A stretch of DNA of 62,000 nt. It comes from Branchiostoma floridae (lineage: Eukaryota; Chordata; Leptocardii; Amphioxiformes; Branchiostomatidae). Location: positions 6,231,497 to 6,293,496 of the forward strand of contig NC_049990.1 in assembly GCF_000003815.2 (NCBI RefSeq), given 5' to 3'. The position numbers were made by a program, and so were the translations under genes. The notes under the pieces are model-generated. The model worked only from the letters and a program-made list of their open reading frames with translations. It was not told where the DNA came from and did no database searches. Of this stretch, positions 27,601-30,965 are shown one piece after another; the first letter of the stretch is position 1, and the number at the start of each line of letters is the position of its first letter.

Positions 27601-28794
27601 AATAAAATTTTGATAATTTAAGACTATGATTAATAAGAATGCAAATAATTTGTATGCGTGCCATAGCACGGCACTGTTCCAGCCCAGATTTTCAGTCTGA
27701 TCAAGAATTGGAGATTAAGTTACATAAATGGGATCACAGAAGAAATTGATTCTCAGATGAAATGCACTCAAGAGGTCAATACAGCATACATACATGTATT
27801 TCCATTTAAATTTTACATTCTAACGGATTAAAAAATCGGCAACAAAAGCTCTTACGACTAGAGTTCTGGTCTTAGACTAAAATAACGACTCAGTAAAAGA
27901 CTTTATAGTTTCACATACTCTTCTCTGATATGCAAAGCATCAGAATTTGTCTGCTAGGAGTAAAATTTAAACTGGGATAAATCTTTTTTGGGGAAAATGT
28001 TTAAGTCTCTGTCCAGCATCACATTCTCAAGTTGTCAGACTCTAACCCTGTGTCTCCCCTCAACACACTTAATTGAGATTCACAATACTGTTAATGCATT
28101 TGAATTCGCAGTGATTTAATTTTGCGGTAGCGGGACAATGGAGTGTTTGCATTGGTTTTGAGTTTGCGGTACTGCCATCCCGTGAGCTTGAATGCATTTT
28201 CAGTACTCTATTGTACTTTGTCTCGGTGTTTGCAGTAAAGCAGCCACTGTGAAAACCAAAAAGTACATAAAACGACCACAAAAGTTTCTACATTTACAGT
28301 ACTTGCCAGAAGAAGGGTGAAATGCATAAATATGAATGATTGTGTAGACCACAGGAAGATAAGTATCCTATGAGGCTAATTGTGTATCTAAATAAACTCA
28401 ACTCAACAAGAAGGGTGAAATGTGTTAACGTTAGTTCACCTTTATCCGCGGGGTAACCTATATCCGTTGTGTTCCTAAACAAGGTATCCAAGGATATCAA
28501 GTCGATGGACGGTAGTTTCAAATTGTGCTATTTTCAAAATATTGCCGTTTGAAACCATCATCTGTTGACTTGATATCCCTAAATACGTTGTTCGTAAAAA
28601 GAACGGATAAAGGTTACCCTACGGATAAAGGTGAACTAGCGTTACCCGGTAAGTGTTCCCCATACCTTTGAGGATGTTATCGTGTTGTCAGGATACTCCT
28701 CTGGTGCTATGTAGACCTCGGTGCCTGCCCATGGCGCCTGGCGGTTTGCTACGTAAACTGTACGCGATTCTCCCGGAGGTATAGCCTCAAGGCC
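242..28794 (-). CDS. ATP11B: ATP11B-like P4-ATPase flippase, partial gene, 21 exons in window
   Basis: Class VI P4-ATPase. The family flips aminophospholipids (chiefly phosphatidylserine) from the outer or lumenal leaflet to the cytosolic leaflet, usually with a CDC50/TMEM30 beta subunit, in plasma and endosomal membranes. Twenty-one minus-strand exons join in frame to 830 codons plus 2 nt. Motifs appear in the expected order: [12 protein letters not shown] (175-178), PISL (349-352), DKTGT (402-406), SSPDE (494-498), KGAES (570-574), TGDK (681-684), GDGAND (795-800). ATP11B is favoured over ATP11A/C by [22 protein letters not shown], the form KGAES and SMIQEAHVG followed by [10 protein letters not shown]. 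Vertebrate members are near 1,180 residues, so roughly 10 N-terminal and 340 C-terminal residues are missing here: the first exon was not found and the last exons lie left of base 1. No promoter is visible. Family and subfamily come from recalled sequences; an alignment would settle the orthology. Confidence 0.93.
403..950 (-). repeat. Four extra copies of the exon 21 acceptor edge
   Basis: Besides the true acceptor (exon edge at 402), equivalent acceptor edges occur at 545, 627, 769 and 903. Each has ccag followed by the first codons of exon 21 (VVKL[VM]KASPEHPV) and extends 56-72 bases into exon sequence, then breaks off; the 769 copy reaches GDGANDC. Spacings are 143, 82, 142 and 134 bp. 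The intron part of the unit (aacctgtttctgaa, gttcact-c-ta-aacta) is repeated as well. No copy has a donor of its own. Confidence 0.9.
1012..1536 (-). repeat. Two extra copies of the exon 20 donor edge
   Basis: Copies at 1,012-1,100 and 1,386-1,475 repeat the last ~90 bases of exon 20 (DMFMELC to PLQKAE) with a gtaag donor, followed by the same intronic spacer (ctattctat-taacaataaccca). A degenerate third spacer is seen near 1,160. The 1,012 copy changes CCRM to CCWM. No acceptor is obvious on the 5' side, although cacag/gg at the copy boundary is a cryptic possibility. An ACT microsatellite lies at 1,340-1,381. Confidence 0.88.
1537..1690 (-). CDS. ATP11B: Exon 20: P domain, [11 protein letters not shown]
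   Basis: 154 nt, completes Arg726, 51 codons, phase 0 out (residues 727-777). Begins [18 protein letters not shown] (vertebrate ATP11B TEDHVIQHGLVVDGTSL) and ends [16 protein letters not shown]. Acceptor aacag, donor gtaaca. The last ~90 bases with the donor recur at 1,386-1,475 and 1,012-1,100 in the next intron. Confidence 0.95.
3043..3220. mobile_element. Foldback MITE (CTCCAAGCAGAG ends) with central hairpin
   Basis: The terminal inverted repeat CTCCAAGCAGAG / CTCTGCTTGGAG encloses a hairpin with 30-nt arms at 3,102-3,131 and 3,137-3,166, two mismatches and a 5-nt loop. No coding capacity. The same terminal motif occurs at 3,713-3,881 and, as a single end, near 61,661. Confidence 0.65.
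3713..3881. mobile_element. Foldback MITE, same TIR family
   Basis: The left end TCCAAGCAGACCC ... GCCTTAGAAATAGTATC and the right end GATACTATCTCTAAGGC ... GGGTCTGCTTGGA pair over about 40 bp around a short GC-rich centre. It lies about 50 bp downstream of the exon 19 donor, so the transcript would carry a long hairpin beside a 5' splice site. Confidence 0.75.
3931..4079 (-). CDS. ATP11B: Exon 19: hinge motif TGDK
   Basis: 149 nt, phase 0 in and phase 2 out (residues 677-725). Begins [18 protein letters not shown] (681-684) is the P-domain motif. The remainder ([15 protein letters not shown]) matches the variable ATP11B segment after it. Acceptor ctgcag, donor gtgcgt. A foldback element ends about 50 bp beyond the donor. 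Confidence 0.94.
4503..4625 (-). CDS. ATP11B: Exon 18: [12 protein letters not shown] block
   Basis: 123 nt, 41 codons, phase 0-0 (residues 636-676). Contains [19 protein letters not shown] and ends LRLAGVK. Vertebrates read LLGATAVEDRLQ. Acceptor accag, donor gtgaga. Confidence 0.95.
5115..5228 (-). CDS. ATP11B: Exon 17: nucleotide-binding domain
   Basis: 114 nt, 38 codons, phase 0-0 (residues 598-635). Begins [13 protein letters not shown] (family GLRTLCIAYRKF), then a helical Glu/Lys-rich stretch ending ALQDREEK, as in vertebrate ATP11B (ALQQREEK). Acceptor actag, donor gtaggg. Confidence 0.94.
5229..5690. repeat. Dispersed repeat with ACAAAC-type tail
   Basis: About 5,340-5,555 contains accaaatatcatca..gtccatcaag, then a CATA/CAAA-rich tail and cctccatttttcatggagg. 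A second member with the same core lies at 13,180-13,385 and a tail-only relative at 15,540-15,680. Origin not recognised; it looks like the 3' end of a retroposon. Confidence 0.5.
5690..6700. repeat. Tandem array, three units of ~340 bp
   Basis: The block ccatcatttttcccaacacc begins at 5,725, 6,053 and 6,400 (periods 328 and 347). Shared segments include ggctcaactgttgcagccag and gaattgaacttgttgtgctt. Short open frames within it are repeat translations and not genes. Confidence 0.85.
7100..7320 (+). pseudogene. LINE 3' end, decayed reverse-transcriptase C-terminus
   Basis: Translation from about 7,160 gives [17 protein letters not shown], a stop, QLAEMA, a stop, then [19 protein letters not shown] ending Pro-Lys-stop. 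This is the usual last stretch of a non-LTR retrotransposon ORF2, followed directly by a TAAG repeat tail. Two in-frame stops show it is dead. It sits 30 bp before a mariner insertion. Confidence 0.7.
7350..7932 (+). mobile_element. Mariner-type transposon, internally deleted
   Basis: A 579-bp element flanked by TA on both sides. The terminal inverted repeats are about 38 bp (CGAGGGGCATTCAATAAGTA), and each has an internal palindrome GGGGCATT/AATGCCCC. The inside keeps only a transposase N-terminus. Most of the catalytic region is missing, so it can only move in trans, if at all. Confidence 0.88.
7535..7860 (+). pseudogene. Broken mariner transposase N-terminus
   Basis: An ATG at 7,535 opens [19 protein letters not shown], the helix-turn-helix start typical of mariner transposases. 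A run of A at about 7,616-7,623 shifts the frame. In the next frame [14 protein letters not shown] and [12 protein letters not shown] continue the family pattern, then homology fades. The DDD catalytic domain is absent. Confidence 0.8.
7970..8115 (-). mobile_element. 5S-rRNA-derived SINE, internally deleted copy
   Basis: On the minus strand about 25 nt of a 5S-like head (gatcccttgatctcggaag, 8,090-8,114) run into the same body as the element at 26,884-27,175 (ctctgctaag-gactagcccc, gagatggg, gatgcatc). The middle of the 5S head is deleted. It abuts MITE family A directly. Confidence 0.7.
8116..8344. mobile_element. MITE family A copy 1
   Basis: Palindromic ~220-bp element: TAACGCTAGTTCACCTTT at one end and its diverged complement at the other, with central arms ggatatcaa / ttgatatcc. 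It lies 104 bp downstream of the exon 16 donor. Eight copies of this family are in the window. Flanks are consistent with a TA target, suggesting a Tc1/mariner-mobilised MITE. Confidence 0.8.
8449..8552 (-). CDS. ATP11B: Exon 16: nucleotide-binding domain, KGAES
   Basis: 104 nt, completes Gly563, phase 0 out (residues 564-597). [12 protein letters not shown] carries the Lys570 motif involved in ATP binding in this family; ATP11B has KGAES, ATP11A/C KGADS. Ends HVNQFAE. Acceptor ctatag, donor gtaagt. The downstream intron is a transposon stack. Confidence 0.94.
8553..9968. repeat. Intron 15 with short tandem repeats
   Basis: Two copies of an acatgcaa(a/g)attgcaagtt motif block lie at 8,640-8,710 and 8,896-8,965. 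A minisatellite of about 66 bp (gagcaatgcacattg...cacattgaagtg) runs from 9,224 to 9,450 with three to four units. The remainder shows nothing I recognise. Confidence 0.65.
9969..10042 (-). CDS. ATP11B: Exon 15: nucleotide-binding domain
   Basis: 74 nt, completes Gln538, 24 codons, phase 1 out (residues 539-562). Encodes [17 protein letters not shown]. The equivalent family block is [17 protein letters not shown], so the usual D-R-R-R-M is D-P-T-R-K-R-M here. Acceptor ttacag, donor gtatgt. Confidence 0.93.
10437..10529 (-). CDS. ATP11B: Exon 14: nucleotide-binding domain
   Basis: 93 nt, one base completes Arg507, then 30 codons, phase 2 out (residues 508-537). Encodes FGITFLGQT followed by a variable charged stretch, matching the family's G-F-x-F-L segment. 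Acceptor ttgtag, donor gtaaga. Confidence 0.88.
10611..10919 (+). mobile_element. tRNA-derived SINE
   Basis: The head contains an A box (TAGTCCAGTGG, 10,622-10,632) and a degenerate B box (GGTTCCGGCT, 10,671-10,680) at tRNA-like spacing. The body is unrelated to tRNA and ends in a CTTTTC-type repeat. Short TATAT runs on each side may be a target duplication. An open frame across it is not a gene. Confidence 0.75.
10985..11145 (+). mobile_element. Short dispersed repeat with TGTCTGAYAGACA hairpin
   Basis: Contains ggtgtctgatagacattgaa (hairpin TGTCT/AGACA) and ends ccaacctgatgaaat. The same order of motifs occurs at 49,154-49,299, where an insertion into a duplicated locus shows the unit is mobile. 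The motif resembles terminal sequences seen with several invertebrate retroelements; class not resolved. Confidence 0.6.
11345..11526 (-). CDS. ATP11B: Exon 13: nucleotide-binding domain, SSPDE
   Basis: 182 nt, phase 0 in and phase 2 out (residues 447-506). Begins [18 protein letters not shown], then a Ser/Asn-rich linker, then [17 protein letters not shown], the P4-ATPase signature of the N domain. Acceptor ccacag, donor gtgaga. Its acceptor-side 45-60 bases recur twice in the upstream intron, each copy with its own AG. Confidence 0.95.
11760..11985 (-). repeat. Two extra copies of the exon 13 acceptor edge
   Basis: Acceptor-like AG followed by exon-13-like sequence occurs with edges at 11,868 (reads [15 protein letters not shown]) and 11,972 (reads [15 protein letters not shown]), against the true exon at 11,526 ([15 protein letters not shown]). 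The 11,868 copy has a good tract and AG (tattgcccag) but runs into a stop about 30 codons in. Neither copy has a matching donor or the SSPDE part. Confidence 0.8.
12340..12665 (-). pseudogene. LINE fragment, ORF2 C-terminus
   Basis: The minus strand reads ...[19 protein letters not shown] then [18 protein letters not shown] and a stop, the usual end of a CR1/L2-like ORF2 (pattern W-N-x-L-P). Upstream, [17 protein letters not shown] is in the same direction but separated by a stop. It is a 5'-truncated, decayed copy inside intron 12. Confidence 0.72.
13060..13415. repeat. Dispersed repeat with ACAGACAGAC tail and poly(T)
   Basis: The core accaaatatcatcagg-tccat-caag is followed by a CAGA/CAAA-rich tail and ttggcaaaggtaa. 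It is the second member of the family seen at 5,340-5,555. A poly(T) tract follows at about 13,391-13,413. Confidence 0.5.
14340..15093 (-). repeat. Degenerate tandem array ending in the exon 12 donor
   Basis: Units beginning ct(g/a)aaatctatgacaggtc and continuing ttttatgcaaattatgagtgattgac start near 14,345, 14,618, 14,783, 14,914 and 15,027. The last two units also carry gacctccat..tttgctgt-gacac-ggcactc, which is the end of exon 12 with its donor (true edge 15,094, copy edge 14,989, 105 bp apart). Confidence 0.75.
15094..15246 (-). CDS. ATP11B: Exon 12: phosphorylation site DKTGTLTEN
   Basis: 153 nt, 51 codons, phase 0-0 (residues 396-446). [17 protein letters not shown] holds the phosphorylated Asp402. 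It is followed by the variable linker [19 protein letters not shown]. Acceptor cctcag. The donor GTCAGA is a weak match to consensus but is supported by phase and by the next exon. The last bases of the exon and this donor belong to a tandem array that runs into the intron (14.34-15.1 kb). Confidence 0.92.
15247..15734. other. Intron 11
   Basis: A CAAA/CAGA-rich tail with tacctcca..cagaggtaa (15,600-15,680) looks like the end of the dispersed repeat also at 5.3 and 13.2 kb. Nothing else is recognisable. Confidence 0.45.
15735..15791 (-). CDS. ATP11B: Exon 11: lead to the phosphorylation site
   Basis: 57 nt, 19 codons, phase 0-0 (residues 377-395). Ends [11 protein letters not shown], invariant just before the DKTGT exon in class VI P4-ATPases. 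Acceptor ttacag, donor gtaagg. Confidence 0.94.
16872..16930 (-). CDS. ATP11B: Exon 10: short exon after TM4
   Basis: 59 nt, phase 1 in and phase 0 out (residues 357-376). Encodes [14 protein letters not shown]; vertebrate members read EMQKFLGSFFI. The donor GTAGGT is placed by phase, since the next exon begins in phase 0. Acceptor ttttag. Confidence 0.9.
17361..17442 (-). CDS. ATP11B: Exon 9: TM4 with PISL motif
   Basis: 82 nt, phase 0 in and phase 1 out (residues 330-356). Encodes [12 protein letters not shown]. The PISL motif (349-352) in TM4 takes the place of the cation site of other P-type ATPases and lines the lipid path in flippases. Acceptor tgtag, donor gtgagt. Confidence 0.95.
18062..18200 (-). 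CDS. ATP11B: Exon 8: TM3 and lumenal loop
   Basis: 139 nt, completes Lys283 and leaves in phase 0 (residues 284-329). [15 protein letters not shown] is the hydrophobic TM3, followed by a loop containing LKYWYIG and GEPWYVG, the place of the family's DEPWYNQK. Acceptor gccag, donor gtaagt. Confidence 0.92.
18587..18664. repeat. GA microsatellite
   Basis: About 78 bp of almost pure (GA)n with one GGGG interruption, 55 bp beyond the exon 7 donor. On the transcript it is a long CU tract, which could bind polypyrimidine-tract proteins. Confidence 0.95.
18719..18919 (-). CDS. ATP11B: Exon 7: end of actuator domain, lead into TM3
   Basis: 201 nt, enters with one base to complete Arg216 and leaves in phase 2 (residues 216-282 plus part of Lys283). 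Contains [31 protein letters not shown] and GKRSVIEK, all standard P4-ATPase blocks. Acceptor caacag, donor gtaaga. A GA microsatellite lies about 55 bp downstream. Confidence 0.95.
19500..19592 (-). repeat. tRNA-like fragment (probable SINE head)
   Basis: The minus strand has TAGTGGTGTTGGG (A-box-like) and GGTTCAAATCC (good B box) about 35 nt apart. Acceptor-stem pairing is poor and the flanks do not close a cloverleaf, so I read it as a tRNA-derived SINE remnant or pseudogene and not a tRNA gene. Confidence 0.5.
19826..19965. repeat. Imperfect inverted repeat with three CCAAT motifs
   Basis: ctggtcagcc...aaccaatcag on the left faces gattggctgg...ctggccagcag on the right, with accaatcag, gccaatcat and gattggct inside. 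It could be a small MITE; no target duplication seen. Confidence 0.4.
20095..20198 (-). CDS. ATP11B: Exon 6: actuator domain
   Basis: 104 nt, phase 0 in and phase 2 out (residues 182-215 plus two bases of Arg216). Ends [11 protein letters not shown], matching the family motif IECQQPEADLY. The first ten residues ([10 protein letters not shown]) are less conserved. Acceptor tgtgtag, donor gttaga. The phase-2 exit fits the next exon exactly. Confidence 0.92.
20747..20875 (-). CDS. ATP11B: Exon 5: actuator domain with DGET
   Basis: 129 nt, 43 codons, phase 0-0 (residues 139-181). Begins [17 protein letters not shown] and ends [13 protein letters not shown]. Glu177 of DGET is the catalytic residue that helps dephosphorylate the enzyme in this family. 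DGETNLK resembles ATP11B; ATP11A/C have DGESxxK. Acceptor cacag, donor gtaccc. Confidence 0.95.
21379..21486 (-). CDS. ATP11B: Exon 4: post-TM2, start of actuator domain
   Basis: 108 nt, 36 codons, phase 0-0 (residues 103-138). Begins [17 protein letters not shown], a block shared almost word for word with vertebrate ATP11 proteins, and ends SQDIR. Acceptor ctgcag, donor gtatgt. Confidence 0.95.
21873..21959 (-). CDS. ATP11B: Exon 3: TM1-TM2 loop and TM2
   Basis: 87 nt, 29 codons, phase 0-0 (residues 74-102). Encodes the lumenal loop DTPVSPVTS and the hydrophobic TM2 ending FVTAIKQ. The family equivalent is DTPTSPVTSGLPLFF. Acceptor ttacag, donor gtgggc. The intron upstream carries a tandem duplication that does not include the exon. 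Confidence 0.94.
22004..22322. repeat. Tandem duplication, period ~178 bp
   Basis: tcattcacaacattt...catcaagcgtaaagatgata...tactttgatgaa-tccaatacaac is present at 22,004-22,140 and 22,179-22,322. The exon 3 acceptor lies just outside and is not duplicated. Confidence 0.8.
22323..23761. other. Rest of intron 2
   Basis: Nothing recognisable; no repeats, foldbacks or coding signals. Confidence 0.5.
23762..23851 (-). CDS. ATP11B: Exon 2: start of membrane segment 1
   Basis: 90 nt, 30 codons, phase 0-0 (residues 44-73). Encodes [15 protein letters not shown] followed by [15 protein letters not shown], the near-invariant P4-ATPase entry into TM1. The acceptor ttccag and donor gtaagt are both strong. 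It follows a 4.8-kb intron rich in MITEs. Identity is certain from the NLFEQFRR block. Confidence 0.95.
25021..25165. mobile_element. MITE family B copy 1
   Basis: Starts TACTGTAAATGCAGAAATG and ends CTTAAATGCATTTGCAGTA, with CG-rich inner arms (ttcgc, accgcgaa). Non-coding foldback element with TA at both outer edges. Four clear copies and several older relatives occur in the window. Confidence 0.75.
25658..26047. mobile_element. Harbinger-like MITE with TAA target duplication
   Basis: 390 bp. The left end GGCCATACCAATTTAATTTC and the right end, complement of GGCCACACCAATATAATTTC, give inverted repeats of about 38 bp. The flanking TAA at 25,655-25,657 and 26,048-26,050 is the target size and sequence typical of PIF/Harbinger. 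No transposase inside. Confidence 0.8.
26433..26507. ncRNA. 34-bp hairpin with 7-nt loop, miRNA-precursor-like
   Basis: Arms 26,433-26,466 and 26,474-26,507 pair over 34 positions with one mismatch and one G-U wobble. The loop is ggaatct. It is an isolated hairpin in intron 1 without a larger terminal repeat that I can see. It could be a pre-miRNA-like or siRNA-producing hairpin, or the core of a very short MITE. Expression is unknown. Confidence 0.35.
26884..27175 (+). mobile_element. 5S-rRNA-derived SINE
   Basis: 26,884-26,995 follows 5S rRNA from its first bases (gtctacggcc) through tgatctcagaagttaag and the C box gatgggagacc to gctgtagcc. It then continues into a non-5S body (ctctgctaag, actagccccctgatgaag, gagatggg). 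Several changes in the head rule out a working 5S gene. The same body with a deleted head lies at 7,970-8,115, so this is a dispersed family of the SINE3 type. Confidence 0.8.
27221..27441. mobile_element. MITE family A copy 2
   Basis: 221 bp with TAACGCTAGTTCACCTTTAT at the left and aggtgaactagcatta at the right. Contains central arms gggatatcaagttgac / gtcgac. Confidence 0.85.
28086..28301. mobile_element. MITE family B copy 2, diverged
   Basis: tactgttaatgcatt at the left and catttacagta at the right, with internal gcggtagcggg and gtttgcagta blocks of the TACTGTAAA family. About 125 bp from MITE A copy 3. Confidence 0.6.
28426..28644. mobile_element. MITE family A copy 3, beside the exon 1 donor
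   Basis: 219 bp, nearly full-length foldback. Its right end is 21 bp from exon 1 (28,666), so it occupies the intron immediately after the 5' splice site on the minus strand. Confidence 0.88.
28666..28794 (-). CDS. ATP11B: Exon 1 (first visible): N-terminal cytosolic segment
   Basis: 129 nt, 43 codons, phase 0 at both ends (residues 1-43). The acceptor is ctgcag at 28,795-28,800 and the donor is gtatgg below 28,666. It encodes RTVYVANR and ends [10 protein letters not shown], matching the pre-membrane stretch of ATP11 proteins (RTIYVANR, DNRIISSK). A further 5' exon with the initiator Met is expected, because the reading frame upstream of the acceptor is intronic and vertebrate ATP11B has about ten residues before this point. 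A MITE ends only about 20 bp downstream of the donor. Confidence 0.9.
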
Positions 28795-29118
28795 CTGCAG
28801 AGTAAACAAAAACAACAACAAGATCAATATCACACTGAGATAAACATGTCTTGATTTTTATCATTTACTACAGAGGCACATATATCATACAGTCTCTATT
28901 TAGTCTCTAATTAGTCTGCTACCTCAGGAAACAATAAATATATCATCAATCTCAAGATACATGTATAAAACAAAGTAAACAAACAAACTATCATATATCA
29001 TCTATGAAAATATGATAATGATCAATCTAAAAAAAGTGAAAAACATTGGTCTACTCTAGTCAAAAACATCCTGCTGCCATCACTTATCGTCATTATAATT
29101 TATATATGATTACATATA

Positions 29119-29687
29119 GGCCCCGTTCATGATGCAAAAATTAATGCGGATGCATCCGCATTTTTGGCCGATGCGGATAAATTTCTCATCATGAATGCTC
29201 CGAAACGGATTTGATGCGGATTTTTCGGGACCACCTCGGGAGGTGGATTTGAAACGGATTTTTTAAATCCGCATTTGCGAACTGTCATCATGAACGCAAA
29301 TGCGGCGTGAATCCGCATTACATCCGGGTAACGTGGGGTCAAAGTTCGCGCCGTGACGCGGGAAACTGAAATTTTAGCGGTCACCATGGTCGCATCTCAC
29401 TGCAGTCAGGTCAAGGCACAAAACCTTTCGTCGCTGCCGCCTCGTACGTTCCCTTCCGCGGGCACACAGCATTTTCAGGAAAAACACTAACAACAACAGC
29501 TGGGGATCCGCCATCTTTTTCGCAATGTTCTGTTGTTGCGTAATGTTCTAATTCCCTGACGCGGATCTGAAACGGATTGCCCGTTGGCATCGTGGACACA
29601 AAATGTAAACCGTTTGCATGCGGATCATGATCGGATGGACGCACATGCGGATGCATCCGCATTAATTTTTGCATCATGAACGGGGCC
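29119..29687. mobile_element. Non-autonomous DNA transposon with TGCGGAT-rich ends
   Basis: 569 bp. The terminal inverted repeats are about 45 bp, starting GGCCCCGTTCATGATGCAAA, with a perfect ATGCGGATGCATCCGCAT palindrome inside each. It is flanked by ATA on both sides. Subterminal ATGCGGAT/ATCCGCAT motifs recur, as in transposase-binding arrays. GC-rich against its surroundings; no intact transposase frame seen. Confidence 0.85.
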
Positions 29688-30464
29688 ATAGTTTCAAGAC
29701 ACAAAAAAGAAAACATCTGATTTCAATTTCAAAAACTGAAAAAATGAAACTACTCAAGAGTATCTTATTCATTGTCACTTTCCATACCTGGTACACAGTA
29801 TTAGTCCCAAGGCTCTATATAATATACAGGAATGAAGAAAAAAAAATCAATCAATCTCAAAAACTGATACAAAAATAAAACATTCAAGTCAAAAATGTCT
29901 TAATTGTCATCACATTCCATAGATATATAATAGTTGCAAAGCACTATATCGAAAGATACTAGTAACAAATCAAGATGGACCTCTTCTGTGCTGTTTTCGC
30001 CCATACCTGTCTAACTATAGACGCAAACAAACGCTTAAGTTCTGCGACAGTAACAGTCTGATGTCTATATATGCACTGCAAGGGGCTTGTAATGAATAAA
30101 TTGTGTTGATAGTCTGGGATTGCTGCTGTTTATTTACAACTTTTAGTAAACACGACAAACAACATATTTTATGCAAGGAAAACAAAAAGATCAATGCCAG
30201 TGTGTTATACAGTCTAGACCATTTCAGCCAACATTCTCCAGAATTTTGGCTCAGGTTCCTAGAATTTTCCAGAATTGGCTTTGTTCCTGAAGACATCTAA
30301 TTGCGATCTACATCTTAATTACCTTTCAATATACCATACTACAAATGTTAGTTCATTTGGTTAATCAATTTTCAAATGATGAAGATTTGTTCGGAATTAA
30401 ACTGAAAGTCCAAAAGTAACCTGGAGGGTGTTCAATGTTAACATAACAAAAGCCGACACGATAC

Positions 30465-30965
30465 TGAAACACCGACCTTTTCCAGCAAAACATGTGGAAA
30501 CTATCTGGAAACACAACCTTATACAATACTTTTGATCTGAATGCCCCATCAACACTGCATTGACGCAGAGAGCACAAAATAATGACTTACTGGTTTCTTT
30601 TTGGATGTTTGGTTGACGTTGCATTGCAATTGGAATTCTAATCTTGTCCAGCACAATATTTGGCAACTACATTGTATAGTGAAAACACAACCTTATGAAA
30701 TAGCTTTGATCTAAGTGCTCCACAACACTGTATTGACGCAGAAAGCACAACCTAATAACTTGCCAATTTCTTTTAGATGTTTGGTCGATGTTTCATTGGA
30801 ATTCTGATCTTTTCCAGCACAACATTTGGAAACTATAGTAAGACGGGATACCATCCTTATAATGGAAACACAACCTTATACAATCCCCTTGATCTAAGTG
30901 CTCCACAACACTGTATTGACGCAGAGAGCACAACCTAATGACTTGCGCGGCCAGTACCGTGCAAG
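30465..30965. repeat. Tandem repeat, three units of ~180 bp
   Basis: ttttccagcacaacat-tggaaacta...acacaaccttat...cactgtattgacgcag-gagcaca recurs with cagagagcac-type blocks at about 30,565, 30,740 and 30,922. Confidence 0.8.
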
